Assembly: GCF_014229245.1 (NCBI RefSeq)
Contig: NZ_JAARZJ010000003.1
Span: 1 to 64,000 of the forward strand
DNA: 64,000 nt
Source: Listeria farberi
Lineage (GTDB): Bacteria > Bacillota > Bacilli > Lactobacillales > Listeriaceae
Reading direction: 5' to 3'
The notes beneath the pieces are model-generated. The model made no database searches, was not told the DNA's origin, and was given only the letters and a program-made list of their open reading frames with translations. Both the position numbers and the translations under genes were made by a program. Positions 55,743 through 64,000 of the stretch are shown here, piece by piece (position 1 is the stretch's first letter; every line of letters begins with the position of its first letter).

Positions 55743-55773
55743 AAAGCATGTCATTTATTTGGCATGCTTTTTG
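55743..55773 (+). terminator. terminator after murC
   Basis: AAAGCATGTC / GGCATGCTTT with T-run shortly after the murC stop codon. Confidence 0.75.
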
Positions 55774-55800
55774 CTTGTTTGTAATTAGTATAAATAAAGC

Positions 55801-55834
55801 TTTACAGTATTTCTTAGGTGTATTAAAATATACC
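55801..55834 (+). promoter_or_regulatory. peroxiredoxin promoter with overlapping palindrome
   Basis: TTTACA (55801-55806), 17-base spacer, TAAAAT (55824-55829). The inverted repeat GGTGTATTAAAATATACC (55817-55834) covers the -10 box, where a repressor could act. It does not match PerR (TTATAAT-N-ATTATAA) well. Confidence 0.5.
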
Positions 55835-55878
55835 ATGTGAGACAAAATACAACTACATAAATTAATGGAGGGATAAAA

Positions 55879-56424
55879 GTGGCAGAACGTTTAGTAGGCA
55901 CCCAAGCTCCAAGATTTGAAATGGAAGCTGTTATGCCAAATCAGACTTTCGGAAAAGTTAGTCTAGAGAAAAATATAGAAGACGATAAATGGACAGTTCT
56001 CTTTTTCTATCCAATGGACTTTACATTTGTTTGTCCGACAGAAATCGTTGCAATTTCCGCTCGGTCAGATGAATTTGATGCATTAAATGCGCGGATAATT
56101 GGTGTTTCAACAGATACGATTCATTCGCATCTTGCTTGGACAAATACACCAATTAAAGAAGGCGGAATTGGGAAATTAACCTATCCGCTTGCTGCTGATA
56201 CAAATCATCAAGTAGCTAGTGATTACGGGGTTCTAATTGAAGAAGAAGGTGTGGCATTACGTGGGCTTTTTATTATTAATCCAAAAGGTGAAATCCAGTA
56301 CGAAGTGGTGCACCATAATAATATTGGACGTGAAGTCGATGAAGTGTTAAGAGTACTTCAAGCCTTGCAAACTGGTGGACTTTGCCCGATAAACTGGCAA
56401 CCTGGTGAAAAAACAATTGTTTAA
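55879..56424 (+). CDS. 2-Cys peroxiredoxin (AhpC/Tsa family)
   Basis: GTG start after GGAGGGA. The 181-residue protein has the peroxidatic Cys52 in DFTFVCPTEI and the resolving Cys169 in GGLCPINW, so it is a typical 2-Cys enzyme reducing peroxides. Thioredoxin would recycle it. No AhpF gene is beside it. Confidence 0.93.
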   Translation: MAERLVGTQAPRFEMEAVMPNQTFGKVSLEKNIEDDKWTVLFFYPMDFTFVCPTEIVAISARSDEFDALNARIIGVSTDTIHSHLAWTNTPIKEGGIGKLTYPLAADTNHQVASDYGVLIEEEGVALRGLFIINPKGEIQYEVVHHNNIGREVDEVLRVLQALQTGGLCPINWQPGEKTIV

Positions 56425-56427
56425 AAT

Positions 56428-56461
56428 AAAAAGTGCTTAGGATTTACTCCTAAGCACTTTT
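56428..56461. terminator. bidirectional terminator
   Basis: AAAAGTGCTTAGGA / TCCTAAGCACTTTT with a 5-base loop between convergent peroxiredoxin and aminopeptidase genes. Confidence 0.9.
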
Positions 56462-56462
56462 C

Positions 56463-57575
56463 TTATACTAAGTTTTCTGGATTAAGAGGAGTTAATTCAG
56501 GAAGTACGAAAATGCCATCTTTACGAATAAGCACATCATCAAAATAAATTTCGCCGCCGCCATAATCAGCGCGCTGAATATTTACTAAATCCCAATGAAT
56601 AGCTGATTGATTGCCATTAAACGCTTCATCATAGCATTGCCCGGGAGTAAAATGAAAACTTCCTTCAATTTTTTCATCAAAAAGAATATCTTGCATTGGT
56701 TCATGAATAAACGGATTGACACCGATAGCAAATTCTCCAACATAACGAGCGCCTTCATCAGTATCTAAAACTTTATTAAGACGATCCGTATCATTTGCAG
56801 TCGCTTTGACAATTTTTCCATCTTTAAAAGTGAAAGAGACATTTTCAAATGTAAAGCCTTGGTACGGTGAAGGAGTGTTATAAGTAAGCGTTCCATTGAT
56901 AGAATCGCGAACTGGAGCAGTAAATACTTCGCCATCTGGAATGTTCATTTCGCCAGCACATTTAATTGCTGGAATACCTTTAATACTAAATGTTAAATCT
57001 GTTCCTGGTCCAACTAAGTGAACTTTATCTGTTTTATTCATAAGATCTACTAAGCCGTCCATTGCAGTGCTCATTTTACCGTAATCTAGATTACATACAT
57101 CAAAATAGAAATCTTCAAAACCAACTGTACTCATTTTTGCAAGTTGTGCCATGGAGGAGCTTGGGTAGCGAAGTACAACCCATTTAGTTTGTTTTACGCG
57201 AATATCTGAATGCATTTTACCAACAGTCTCGCCTTGGATTTTTAATTTATCTGCTGGAACATCAGAGGATTCATTGATATTTTCACCAGCGCGTAACCCT
57301 ATGTAGGCATCCATTTCTTTCATAACATTGCCTTCGAATTCAGCAATTTTTGCATATTGTGCACTATCTGCACCGAGCATCATTGCGCGGTCGATTTGTG
57401 GTTCTTTTAATGAAACGAATGGAAAACCGCCAACTTTATACGCTTCTTCCACTAAAGCCATCACTAGTTCTTTTTGCACTCCGAAGTTTTCAATTAACAC
57501 TTTTTCTCCAGCACCAAGTTTGACGGAATAGTTAATCAAATTATGCGCTAATTTTTCGATTCTTGCATCTCTCAT
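56463..57575 (-). CDS. M29-family metallo-aminopeptidase (AmpS/PepS type)
   Basis: The 370-residue protein belongs to the M29 thermophilic aminopeptidase family. It has the N-terminal MRDARIEKLAHNLINYSVKLGAGEKVLI, and a C-terminal metal site including GEFAIG, HFTPGQCYDEAF and IHWDLVNIQ with the His-x-Asp ligands. It releases N-terminal residues from peptides in the cytosol. Ribosome-binding site AGGGAGG. It stands as a single gene. Confidence 0.9.
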   Translation of the reverse strand: MRDARIEKLAHNLINYSVKLGAGEKVLIENFGVQKELVMALVEEAYKVGGFPFVSLKEPQIDRAMMLGADSAQYAKIAEFEGNVMKEMDAYIGLRAGENINESSDVPADKLKIQGETVGKMHSDIRVKQTKWVVLRYPSSSMAQLAKMSTVGFEDFYFDVCNLDYGKMSTAMDGLVDLMNKTDKVHLVGPGTDLTFSIKGIPAIKCAGEMNIPDGEVFTAPVRDSINGTLTYNTPSPYQGFTFENVSFTFKDGKIVKATANDTDRLNKVLDTDEGARYVGEFAIGVNPFIHEPMQDILFDEKIEGSFHFTPGQCYDEAFNGNQSAIHWDLVNIQRADYGGGEIYFDDVLIRKDGIFVLPELTPLNPENLV

Positions 57576-57776
57576 ATTGTAACCTCCCTAGTTTTAATTA
57601 AAAATAGGCAAAAAGCAGCCTGTATCCATTTTACTCCAAATTACACCAAAAGCAACCTTCTGTAACAAATTAGCAGGTTTCTTTCATATTAGTTTATTTT
57701 TCAGCAGTTACTTGCTAAAATGAAGCTAATACCTTTTCTTTTTTACATTTTGTACATAGATTCATTAGAGAAGAAA

Positions 57777-57802
57777 GTTTTAGAGGGGAATACTCAGGGT
57801 AT
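57777..57802 (+). promoter_or_regulatory. SigB promoter of ytxG-ytxH operon
   Basis: GTTTTA (57777-57782), a 14-base spacer and GGGTAT (57797-57802) match the SigB consensus. From memory, these genes (lmo1602-lmo1601) belong to the Listeria SigB regulon. Confidence 0.8.
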
Positions 57803-57830
57803 AGAAAAAAGAATATGGAGGTGTGGATAG

Positions 57831-58286
57831 ATGATAGTAATTTTGTATATTGCAGCACTCATTGCCGCAATTGCGCTTTTAGTTATTGCCATCTATTTGG
57901 GAAAAACATTAAAATCAACTTCCCAAACAATGGATGAGGTAGCTAAATCGTTAGAAAAAATAACCATAGAAGTACAAGGGATTACAGGCGAGTCACAAAA
58001 ATTGCTTGATAAGACCAATACACTTCTAGAAGATGTAAATGGCAAAGTTGCGAAAGTTGATCCAGTTTTTGATGCAGTTGGTGATATTGGAACTTCTTTA
58101 CTAGGATTAAGTCAATCTGTTCGCGAATTAGCAACACTCGCAACTAACAAAGTAGAACAAAATGAAGCAAAAATTTCTCAAGCTGTCTCAATTAGCAATT
58201 CAATTCTTTCTTTTAGAGAAAAGATGAAAGCGAATAAAGCAGCGAAAGAAGCCGCAAAAGAAGCTCGAGAGCAATCTAATTTCTAA
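57831..58286 (+). CDS. ytxG: YtxG-like DUF948 membrane protein
   Basis: The 151-residue protein has one N-terminal membrane helix (residues 3-24) and a long helical, coiled-coil domain (25-110; STSQTMDEVAKSLEKITIEV) with an Ala/Lys/Glu-rich tail. DUF948 proteins are general-stress membrane proteins of unknown function. Ribosome-binding site TGGAGGTG. It is followed by the YtxH-like gene. Confidence 0.85.
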   Translation: MIVILYIAALIAAIALLVIAIYLGKTLKSTSQTMDEVAKSLEKITIEVQGITGESQKLLDKTNTLLEDVNGKVAKVDPVFDAVGDIGTSLLGLSQSVRELATLATNKVEQNEAKISQAVSISNSILSFREKMKANKAAKEAAKEAREQSNF

Positions 58287-58307
58287 TATAATTTGGAGGG
58301 ATTTAAC

Positions 58308-58832
58308 ATGGCAGAAAAAGAAGGTATTAATACAAAAGATTTTCTAATCGGTGGTTTAATTGGTGCAATCGTTGGTTCAGCCGCAGCACTTCTATTTGCA
58401 CCTAAATCAGGTAAAGAACTACGTGAAGATTTAAATACACAAGTAGATACAATTAAAGAAAAAGGCAACCAATGGAAAGATGTTGCTTATGAAAAAGGTA
58501 TCGAAATTAGTGGTGTAGCAAAAGGAACAAAAGATAAATTAGTTGATTCCGCTGGCGGATTTGTGGATGTTGTGAAAGACAAATCAGGAAAATTAGCTGA
58601 TACAGTTTCTAAACAAAGTAAAGCCGTGAAAGAAGTTGTTTCACAAAATAAAGAAGAAAACCAAGAAGCTGCTAAAAAAGCGGCAGATGCTGTAAAAAGT
58701 GAAGCGAAAGATGCTGCAAGCGATGTAGAAAAAGCTGCAGATAAAGCAACAAAAGAAGCAAAAAAATCACTAGATGACGGTAAAGATGAAGCGAAAAAAA
58801 TTGCTTCTGATGTGAAAAAAGAAGTAAAATAA
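58308..58832 (+). CDS. ytxH: YtxH-domain general stress protein
   Basis: Start ATG 58308 after TTGGAGGG; the frame runs five codons upstream over that site. The 174-residue protein has the YtxH domain (residues 9-45: DFLIGGLIGAIVGSAAALLF, APKSGKELRED) with one membrane helix, then a highly charged Lys/Ala/Asp/Glu-rich helical tail similar to LEA-type proteins. Expressed with ytxG under SigB. Role in stress is likely protective but unknown. Confidence 0.88.
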   Translation: MAEKEGINTKDFLIGGLIGAIVGSAAALLFAPKSGKELREDLNTQVDTIKEKGNQWKDVAYEKGIEISGVAKGTKDKLVDSAGGFVDVVKDKSGKLADTVSKQSKAVKEVVSQNKEENQEAAKKAADAVKSEAKDAASDVEKAADKATKEAKKSLDDGKDEAKKIASDVKKEVK

Positions 58833-58841
58833 AACTGAGTT

Positions 58842-58870
58842 AAAAAACAGCCTTACGAGGCTGTTTTTTT
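58842..58870 (+). terminator. terminator of the ytxGH operon
   Basis: AAAAAACAGCC / GGCTGTTTTTTT with a 6-base loop. Confidence 0.9.
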
Positions 58871-58977
58871 ATATAAAAAAAGCAATATCCGCTTGTAATT
58901 TCTTTTAAAACATGTTAACATTAATTTTACATTATTTACTTTAATGCTTAAAAGCGATTAAGTATAAAAGTGGATTC

Positions 58978-59006
58978 GTGACAAATTATCTGTTTTCCTC
59001 TATAAT
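58978..59006 (+). promoter_or_regulatory. SigA promoter of aroA
   Basis: GTGACA (58978-58983), 17-base spacer, TATAAT (59001-59006). Confidence 0.75.
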
Positions 59007-59049
59007 GAGAAATAATCTTGGAGCAGATTTTTAGAAGGGTGGAAGTAAA

Positions 59050-60135
59050 ATGGTTAATACAAATTTAGAGGAACTTAGAACAGAGGTGGATCAATTAAAT
59101 ATTGATTTGCTTGAATTAATTAGTAAACGTGCCAATTTAGTACAAGAAATCGGTAAAATCAAAGGAACACAAGGTTCTCTTCGTTTTGATCCATTACGTG
59201 AAAGAGAAATGCTTAATACGATTCTTGCAGCAAATAAAGGACCTTTTGAAGATAGCACGGTTCAAAAATTATTTAAAGAAATTTTTAAAGCGGGATTAGA
59301 GCTTCAAGAAGAGGATCATTCTAAAGCGTTACTTGTTTCTAGAAAAAATAAAAAAGAAGATACGATTGTTACAGTTAAAGGATTACCAATCGGAAACGGT
59401 GAGCCCGTATTTGTTTTTGGGCCTTGTTCGGTAGAATCTTACGAACAAGTTGCTGCGGTTGCTGAATCTATTAAAGCAAAAGGCCTAAAACTTATTCGTG
59501 GTGGCGCATTTAAACCTCGTACTAGCCCATATGACTTCCAAGGATTAGGTTTAGAAGGACTGAAAATTTTAAAACGTGTATCAGATGAGTATGGTTTGGC
59601 TGTTATTAGTGAAATCGTCACTCCAGCTGATATCGAAGTGGCACTTGACTATGTTGATGTTATTCAAATTGGTGCAAGAAACATGCAAAACTTCGAATTA
59701 CTAAAAGCAGCTGGTCGTGTGGACAAACCAATCTTACTAAAACGTGGTTTATCTGCTACTATTGAAGAATTTATCGGTGCTGCAGAATATATTATGTCAC
59801 AAGGAAATGGCAAAATCATTTTATGTGAACGTGGTATTCGCACATATGAAAAAGCGACAAGAAACACACTTGATATTTCTGCTGTTCCAATTTTGAAAAA
59901 AGAAACACATTTACCAGTTATGGTTGATGTAACCCATTCTACTGGTAGAAAAGATCTTTTACTTCCATGTGCGAAAGCTGCTCTAGCTATCGAGGCTGAT
60001 GGTGTAATGGCGGAAGTTCACCCAGATCCAGCTGTTGCATTATCGGATTCTGCGCAACAAATGGATATTCCTGAATTTGAGGAATTTTGGAATGCAATCT
60101 TAGCTAGTAATTTAGTTCCTCATAAAATAAAATAA
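59050..60135 (+). CDS. aroA: bifunctional chorismate mutase / DAHP synthase
   Basis: The 361-residue protein fuses an AroQ-type chorismate mutase (about 1-90; [20 protein letters not shown]) to a DAHP synthase (about 100-361; [68 protein letters not shown]). It makes the first shikimate-pathway compound, and the mutase domain also mediates feedback by chorismate or prephenate in Bacillus. The gene name follows the Bacillus convention. It lies upstream of ccpA as in Bacillus. Confidence 0.95.
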   Translation: MVNTNLEELRTEVDQLNIDLLELISKRANLVQEIGKIKGTQGSLRFDPLREREMLNTILAANKGPFEDSTVQKLFKEIFKAGLELQEEDHSKALLVSRKNKKEDTIVTVKGLPIGNGEPVFVFGPCSVESYEQVAAVAESIKAKGLKLIRGGAFKPRTSPYDFQGLGLEGLKILKRVSDEYGLAVISEIVTPADIEVALDYVDVIQIGARNMQNFELLKAAGRVDKPILLKRGLSATIEEFIGAAEYIMSQGNGKIILCERGIRTYEKATRNTLDISAVPILKKETHLPVMVDVTHSTGRKDLLLPCAKAALAIEADGVMAEVHPDPAVALSDSAQQMDIPEFEEFWNAILASNLVPHKIK

Positions 60136-60140
60136 TATTG

Positions 60141-60168
60141 AAAAACCTTGGTAAGCCAGGGTTTTTTA
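60141..60168 (+). terminator. terminator after aroA
   Basis: AAAACCTTGG / CCAGGGTTTT with a 4-base loop and T-run. Confidence 0.85.
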
Positions 60169-60263
60169 TTTTGGTTAAAATTAATAATGCATAATTGGTA
60201 TTTAATACTAACATTCAATGCCATTTCGGTATGAAAATAAATGAAAATAAAGAGTAAAAACAA

Positions 60264-60292
60264 TTGCATATCGAAAAAAGTTATCGTATTAT
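60264..60292 (+). promoter_or_regulatory. SigA promoter of ccpA
   Basis: TTGCAT (60264-60269), 17-base spacer, TATTAT (60287-60292). Confidence 0.6.
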
Positions 60293-60369
60293 TAAGGGAA
60301 GGCAAGTTTGTTTCCGTTTACAATGGTATATAGAGCCATTAAAATAATGAATATGGAGAGTGAATAGGG

Positions 60370-61377
60370 ATGAATGTAACAATTTATGATGTTGCTCGTG
60401 AAGCGAATGTTTCTATGGCGACGGTATCTCGGGTAGTTAACGGCAATCCGAATGTTAAACCAGTAACAAGAAAGAAAGTATTGGATGTTATTAATCAATT
60501 AGGTTATCGTCCTAATGCAGTAGCTAGAGGTCTTGCAAGTAAACGTACAACGACTGTCGGTGTAATTATTCCTGATATTTCTAACGTTTTTTATGCAGAG
60601 CTTGCGCGCGGAATTGAAGATATTGCGACAATGTATAAATACAATATTATCCTTAGTAATTCGGACGAAAATGAGGATAAAGAACTTCAAGTACTAAATA
60701 CACTGCTTGGTAAACAAGTAGATGGTATTATTTATATGGGGGAACGAATTTCTGAACAATTACAAGAAGAATTTGACCGTTCTCCTGCACCAGTAGTTTT
60801 AGCTGGAGCGGTAGATATGGAAAATAAATTAGCTTCTGTTAATATCGATTACAAAGAAGCGACAAAAGAAGCAGTGAAACGTTTTGTAGATAATGGACAT
60901 AAGCAAATCGCTTTTGTTAGTGGTTCCTTAAATGAGCCTGTAAACCGTGAAATGAAATTGGCTGGTTATAAAGAAGCGCTAGAAGAAGCTGGTATTACTT
61001 ACCAAGAAGACTACATTATTGAAGCAAAATATAATTACAATGCTGGTGTAAAAGTTTGGGAAGAATTAAGTGCATTATCTAAGAAACCAAATGCTGTTGT
61101 TGTTGCGGATGACGAGCTAGCAATCGGAATTTTAAATGCGGCTTTAGATGCGGGCGTTAAAGTTCCTGGAGAATTAGAAGTCATGACAAGTAACAATACA
61201 AAATTAACATTAATGTCACGTCCGCAACTTTCTACAATCGTACAACCTTTATACGATATTGGTGCAGTAGCGATGCGTTTATTAACAAAGCTAATGACGA
61301 ATGAAGAAGTAGACGAAAAGACAGTTATCCTTCCACATAGTGAAAAACTTCGTGGAACTACAAAAGAAAAAAAATAA
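60370..61377 (+). CDS. ccpA: catabolite control protein A
   Basis: The 335-residue LacI-family regulator has the DNA-binding helix-turn-helix [29 protein letters not shown] (residues 2-31), hinge [13 protein letters not shown], and a periplasmic-binding-like core. It is the master carbon repressor, activated by HPr-Ser-P. There is no clear terminator after it, so some transcripts may enter the tyrS leader. Gene order aroA-ccpA matches Bacillus. Confidence 0.95.
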   Translation: MNVTIYDVAREANVSMATVSRVVNGNPNVKPVTRKKVLDVINQLGYRPNAVARGLASKRTTTVGVIIPDISNVFYAELARGIEDIATMYKYNIILSNSDENEDKELQVLNTLLGKQVDGIIYMGERISEQLQEEFDRSPAPVVLAGAVDMENKLASVNIDYKEATKEAVKRFVDNGHKQIAFVSGSLNEPVNREMKLAGYKEALEEAGITYQEDYIIEAKYNYNAGVKVWEELSALSKKPNAVVVADDELAIGILNAALDAGVKVPGELEVMTSNNTKLTLMSRPQLSTIVQPLYDIGAVAMRLLTKLMTNEEVDEKTVILPHSEKLRGTTKEKK

Positions 61378-61378
61378 G

Positions 61379-61408
61379 TTGACAGCATTTTTAGCGGTAT
61401 GTTATAAA
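61379..61408 (+). promoter_or_regulatory. promoter of the tyrS T-box leader
   Basis: TTGACA (61379-61384), 18-base spacer, TATAAA (61403-61408), starting in the ccpA stop region. Confidence 0.6.
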
Positions 61409-61414
61409 TGTATG

Positions 61415-62958
<1,544 letters not shown>

Positions 62959-62964
62959 GAAGAG

Positions 62965-62994
62965 AAGCACTCATTTTAGAATGAGTGCTTTTTT
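62965..62994 (+). terminator. terminator after tyrS
   Basis: AAGCACTCATT / AATGAGTGCTT with a short loop and T6. Confidence 0.9.
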
Positions 62995-63002
62995 GTACAT
63001 AA

Positions 63003-63049
63003 AAAAACCTTACAAACACAACCGAAGTCATGAAGTGTAAGGTTTTTAG
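63003..63049 (-). terminator. terminator of rpsD
   Basis: On the minus strand AAAACCTTACA...TGTAAGGTTTTTTT forms the hairpin and T-run after the rpsD stop codon. Confidence 0.85.
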
Positions 63050-63055
63050 TTCTAA

Positions 63056-63658
63056 TTAACGGCTGTAGAATTCTACGATAAATGCTTCGTTGATTTCAGC
63101 AGCAAGTTCAGAACGTTCTGGTAAACGGTTAAGAGAACCAGTTAGAGTTTCTGCATCGAAAGTTACGTATTCAGGCACGAAGCTTGAAACTTCTAAGCTT
63201 TCAGCGATTGCAGAGTTTTTAGCAGATTTTTCACGAACAGAAATCACTTGACCAACAGATACTTGGTAAGAAGGGATATCTACGCGTTTGCCATCTACAG
63301 TGATGTGGCCATGATTTACGAGTTGGCGAGCTGCACGACGAGTGCGAGCAAGACCAAGACGGTAAACGATGTTATCAAGGCGTTGTTCTAGTAAGATCAT
63401 GAAGTTCTCACCATGTTTACCTTGTAATTTACCAGCTTTGTTGAACGTGTTTTTGAATTGACGTTCAGTTAATCCATACATATGACGCAATTTTTGCTTT
63501 TCAGCTTGTTGCAAACCATATTCTGAGATTTTTTTACGTTGAGTTGGGCCGTGTTGACCTGGAGCATACGGACGACGCTCTAATTCTTTACCTGTTCCAG
63601 AAAGTGAAATTCCTAAACGACGGGAAACTTTCCAGCTTGGACCTGTATAACGAGCCAT
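63056..63658 (-). CDS. rpsD: 30S ribosomal protein S4
   Basis: The 200-residue protein starts [19 protein letters not shown] and contains the S4 RNA-binding domain (about 92-155; [31 protein letters not shown]). It lacks the N-terminal Cys zinc knuckle and is of the zinc-free type. S4 nucleates 30S assembly and in Bacillus represses its own mRNA through a leader. The gene is a single transcription unit with a strong AAAAGGAGGAGTC ribosome-binding site. Confidence 0.97.
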   Translation of the reverse strand: MARYTGPSWKVSRRLGISLSGTGKELERRPYAPGQHGPTQRKKISEYGLQQAEKQKLRHMYGLTERQFKNTFNKAGKLQGKHGENFMILLEQRLDNIVYRLGLARTRRAARQLVNHGHITVDGKRVDIPSYQVSVGQVISVREKSAKNSAIAESLEVSSFVPEYVTFDAETLTGSLNRLPERSELAAEINEAFIVEFYSR

Positions 63659-63843
63659 AAGAGACTCCTCCTTTTATTTGTTTTTGGTATAAAACAAACG
63701 TGACGTAAAACCAAATCAGGGCAGTTTACCTTCATATACCATCACCATAGCAGCCGCCGGTTACGCGATATACCACAGAATTACATCTGGGGGTAAACAA
63801 CACACTCATTCATTTTACTCAAGCTGCATTTTACACATCTTCC
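63659..63843 (-). promoter_or_regulatory. rpsD leader (S4 autoregulatory leader)
   Basis: The leader of about 180 bases before rpsD is conserved-looking and richer in GC, with several pairable segments (GGCTGCTATGGTG, CCCCCAGATGTAATTC). It occupies the place of the Bacillus S4 leader that binds S4 through a pseudoknot. I did not fold it in full. Confidence 0.65.
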
Positions 63844-63873
63844 AGTATAGTATAGTTACTAGTAGCTTGTCAA
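63844..63873 (-). promoter_or_regulatory. SigA promoter of rpsD
   Basis: On the minus strand TTGACA (63873-63868), an 18-base spacer and TATACT (63849-63844). The -35 box overlaps the stop codon of the upstream GAF-domain gene. Confidence 0.8.
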
Positions 63874-64000
63874 TTGATTTCTTGAACGATTGTATCACGG
63901 ATTTTTTCTAGCCACAACTGGTCCACTTCATCAAAACGATTAAAGAGGGGACTGTCAATATCAAGCACGCCAAGCAACCGATTATTTTTTACAATGGGTA
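63870..64000 (-). CDS. GAF-domain protein (free Met-R-sulfoxide reductase type), 3' end
   Basis: This partial gene enters from the right edge and ends with TGA at 63872-63870. The 42 residues visible read PIVKNNRLLGVLDIDSPLFN and then RFDEVDQLWLEKI with a short tail. VLDIDSP-x4-RFDE is the hallmark of YtsP-like GAF-domain proteins, which reduce free methionine-R-sulfoxide. The catalytic cysteines would lie upstream, outside the window. In Bacillus, ytsP is also near rpsD. Confidence 0.85.
   Translation of the reverse strand, partial: PIVKNNRLLGVLDIDSPLFNRFDEVDQLWLEKIRDTIVQEIN

Overview
This window is a low-GC Gram-positive chromosome segment that I read as Listeria, very probably L. monocytogenes. 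The gene order matches what I remember of that chromosome, running from just downstream of tsf to rpsD and tyrS in reverse of the usual numbering (about lmo1656 down to lmo1595). The bifunctional AdhE known as Listeria adhesion protein (LAP), the trp operon and the ytp/sftA/murC/ccpA cluster are all recognisable. Species and locus names come from memory and were not checked. The window is densely packed core genome: about 60 genes, no prophage, insertion sequence, CRISPR, tRNA or rRNA.

Layout. 0.4-1.6 kb: a secreted matrixin-like mini-metalloprotease and a co-transcribed secreted partner. 1.7-5.5 kb: a short leader ORF and attenuator-like hairpin ahead of a heterodimeric multidrug-type ABC exporter. 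5.6-8 kb: CcdC-like membrane protein, a lipoprotein behind a structured leader, a DUF4259 protein and PlsC. 8-16.8 kb: sbcDC, a SWIM/SNF2 helicase, a YflT-type stress protein and an RsbR-family stressosome paralogue. 17-21.6 kb: aconitase, then a LexA-type operon (small membrane protein, tag, S66 peptidase). 21.6-26.9 kb, minus strand: ABC-2 transporter, VOC protein, adhE. 27.3-34.2 kb: trpEGDCFBA behind two tandem tRNA-Trp T-boxes. 34.3-38.8 kb: two tandem MurJ/YtgP-type flippases and a PAP2 phosphatase. 38.8-44.8 kb: metabolite-repair dehydratase, Nudix, PepV, D-amino-acid transaminase, MarR-MFS pair. 45-49.6 kb: ytmP-trmB, YtnP-like lactonase, a cysteine-free CsoR-family protein and an M42 peptidase. 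49.7-55.7 kb: ytpP-ytpQ-ytpR, sftA and murC. 55.9-64 kb: peroxiredoxin, M29 aminopeptidase, SigB-type ytxGH, aroA, ccpA, T-box-tyrS, rpsD with leader, and the 3' end of a GAF-domain gene on the minus strand that runs off the right edge.

Common themes are envelope building (MurC, flippases, PAP2, D-amino-acid transaminase, PlsC), DNA repair (SbcCD, Tag, SNF2 helicase, SftA) and RNA-level control. Leader-type control elements appear at the ABC exporter, the lipoprotein, trp (two), murC, tyrS and rpsD. DNA operators that can be read include CcpC at aconitase, LexA at the tag operon, Rex at adhE, and a palindrome at the MarR-MFS promoter. The least described candidates are the leader-ORF attenuator (1.7-1.96 kb), the structured leader at 6.14-6.25 kb, the murC leader, the cysteine-free CsoR-like protein, and the RsbR paralogue with Asp at both expected phospho-Thr sites.
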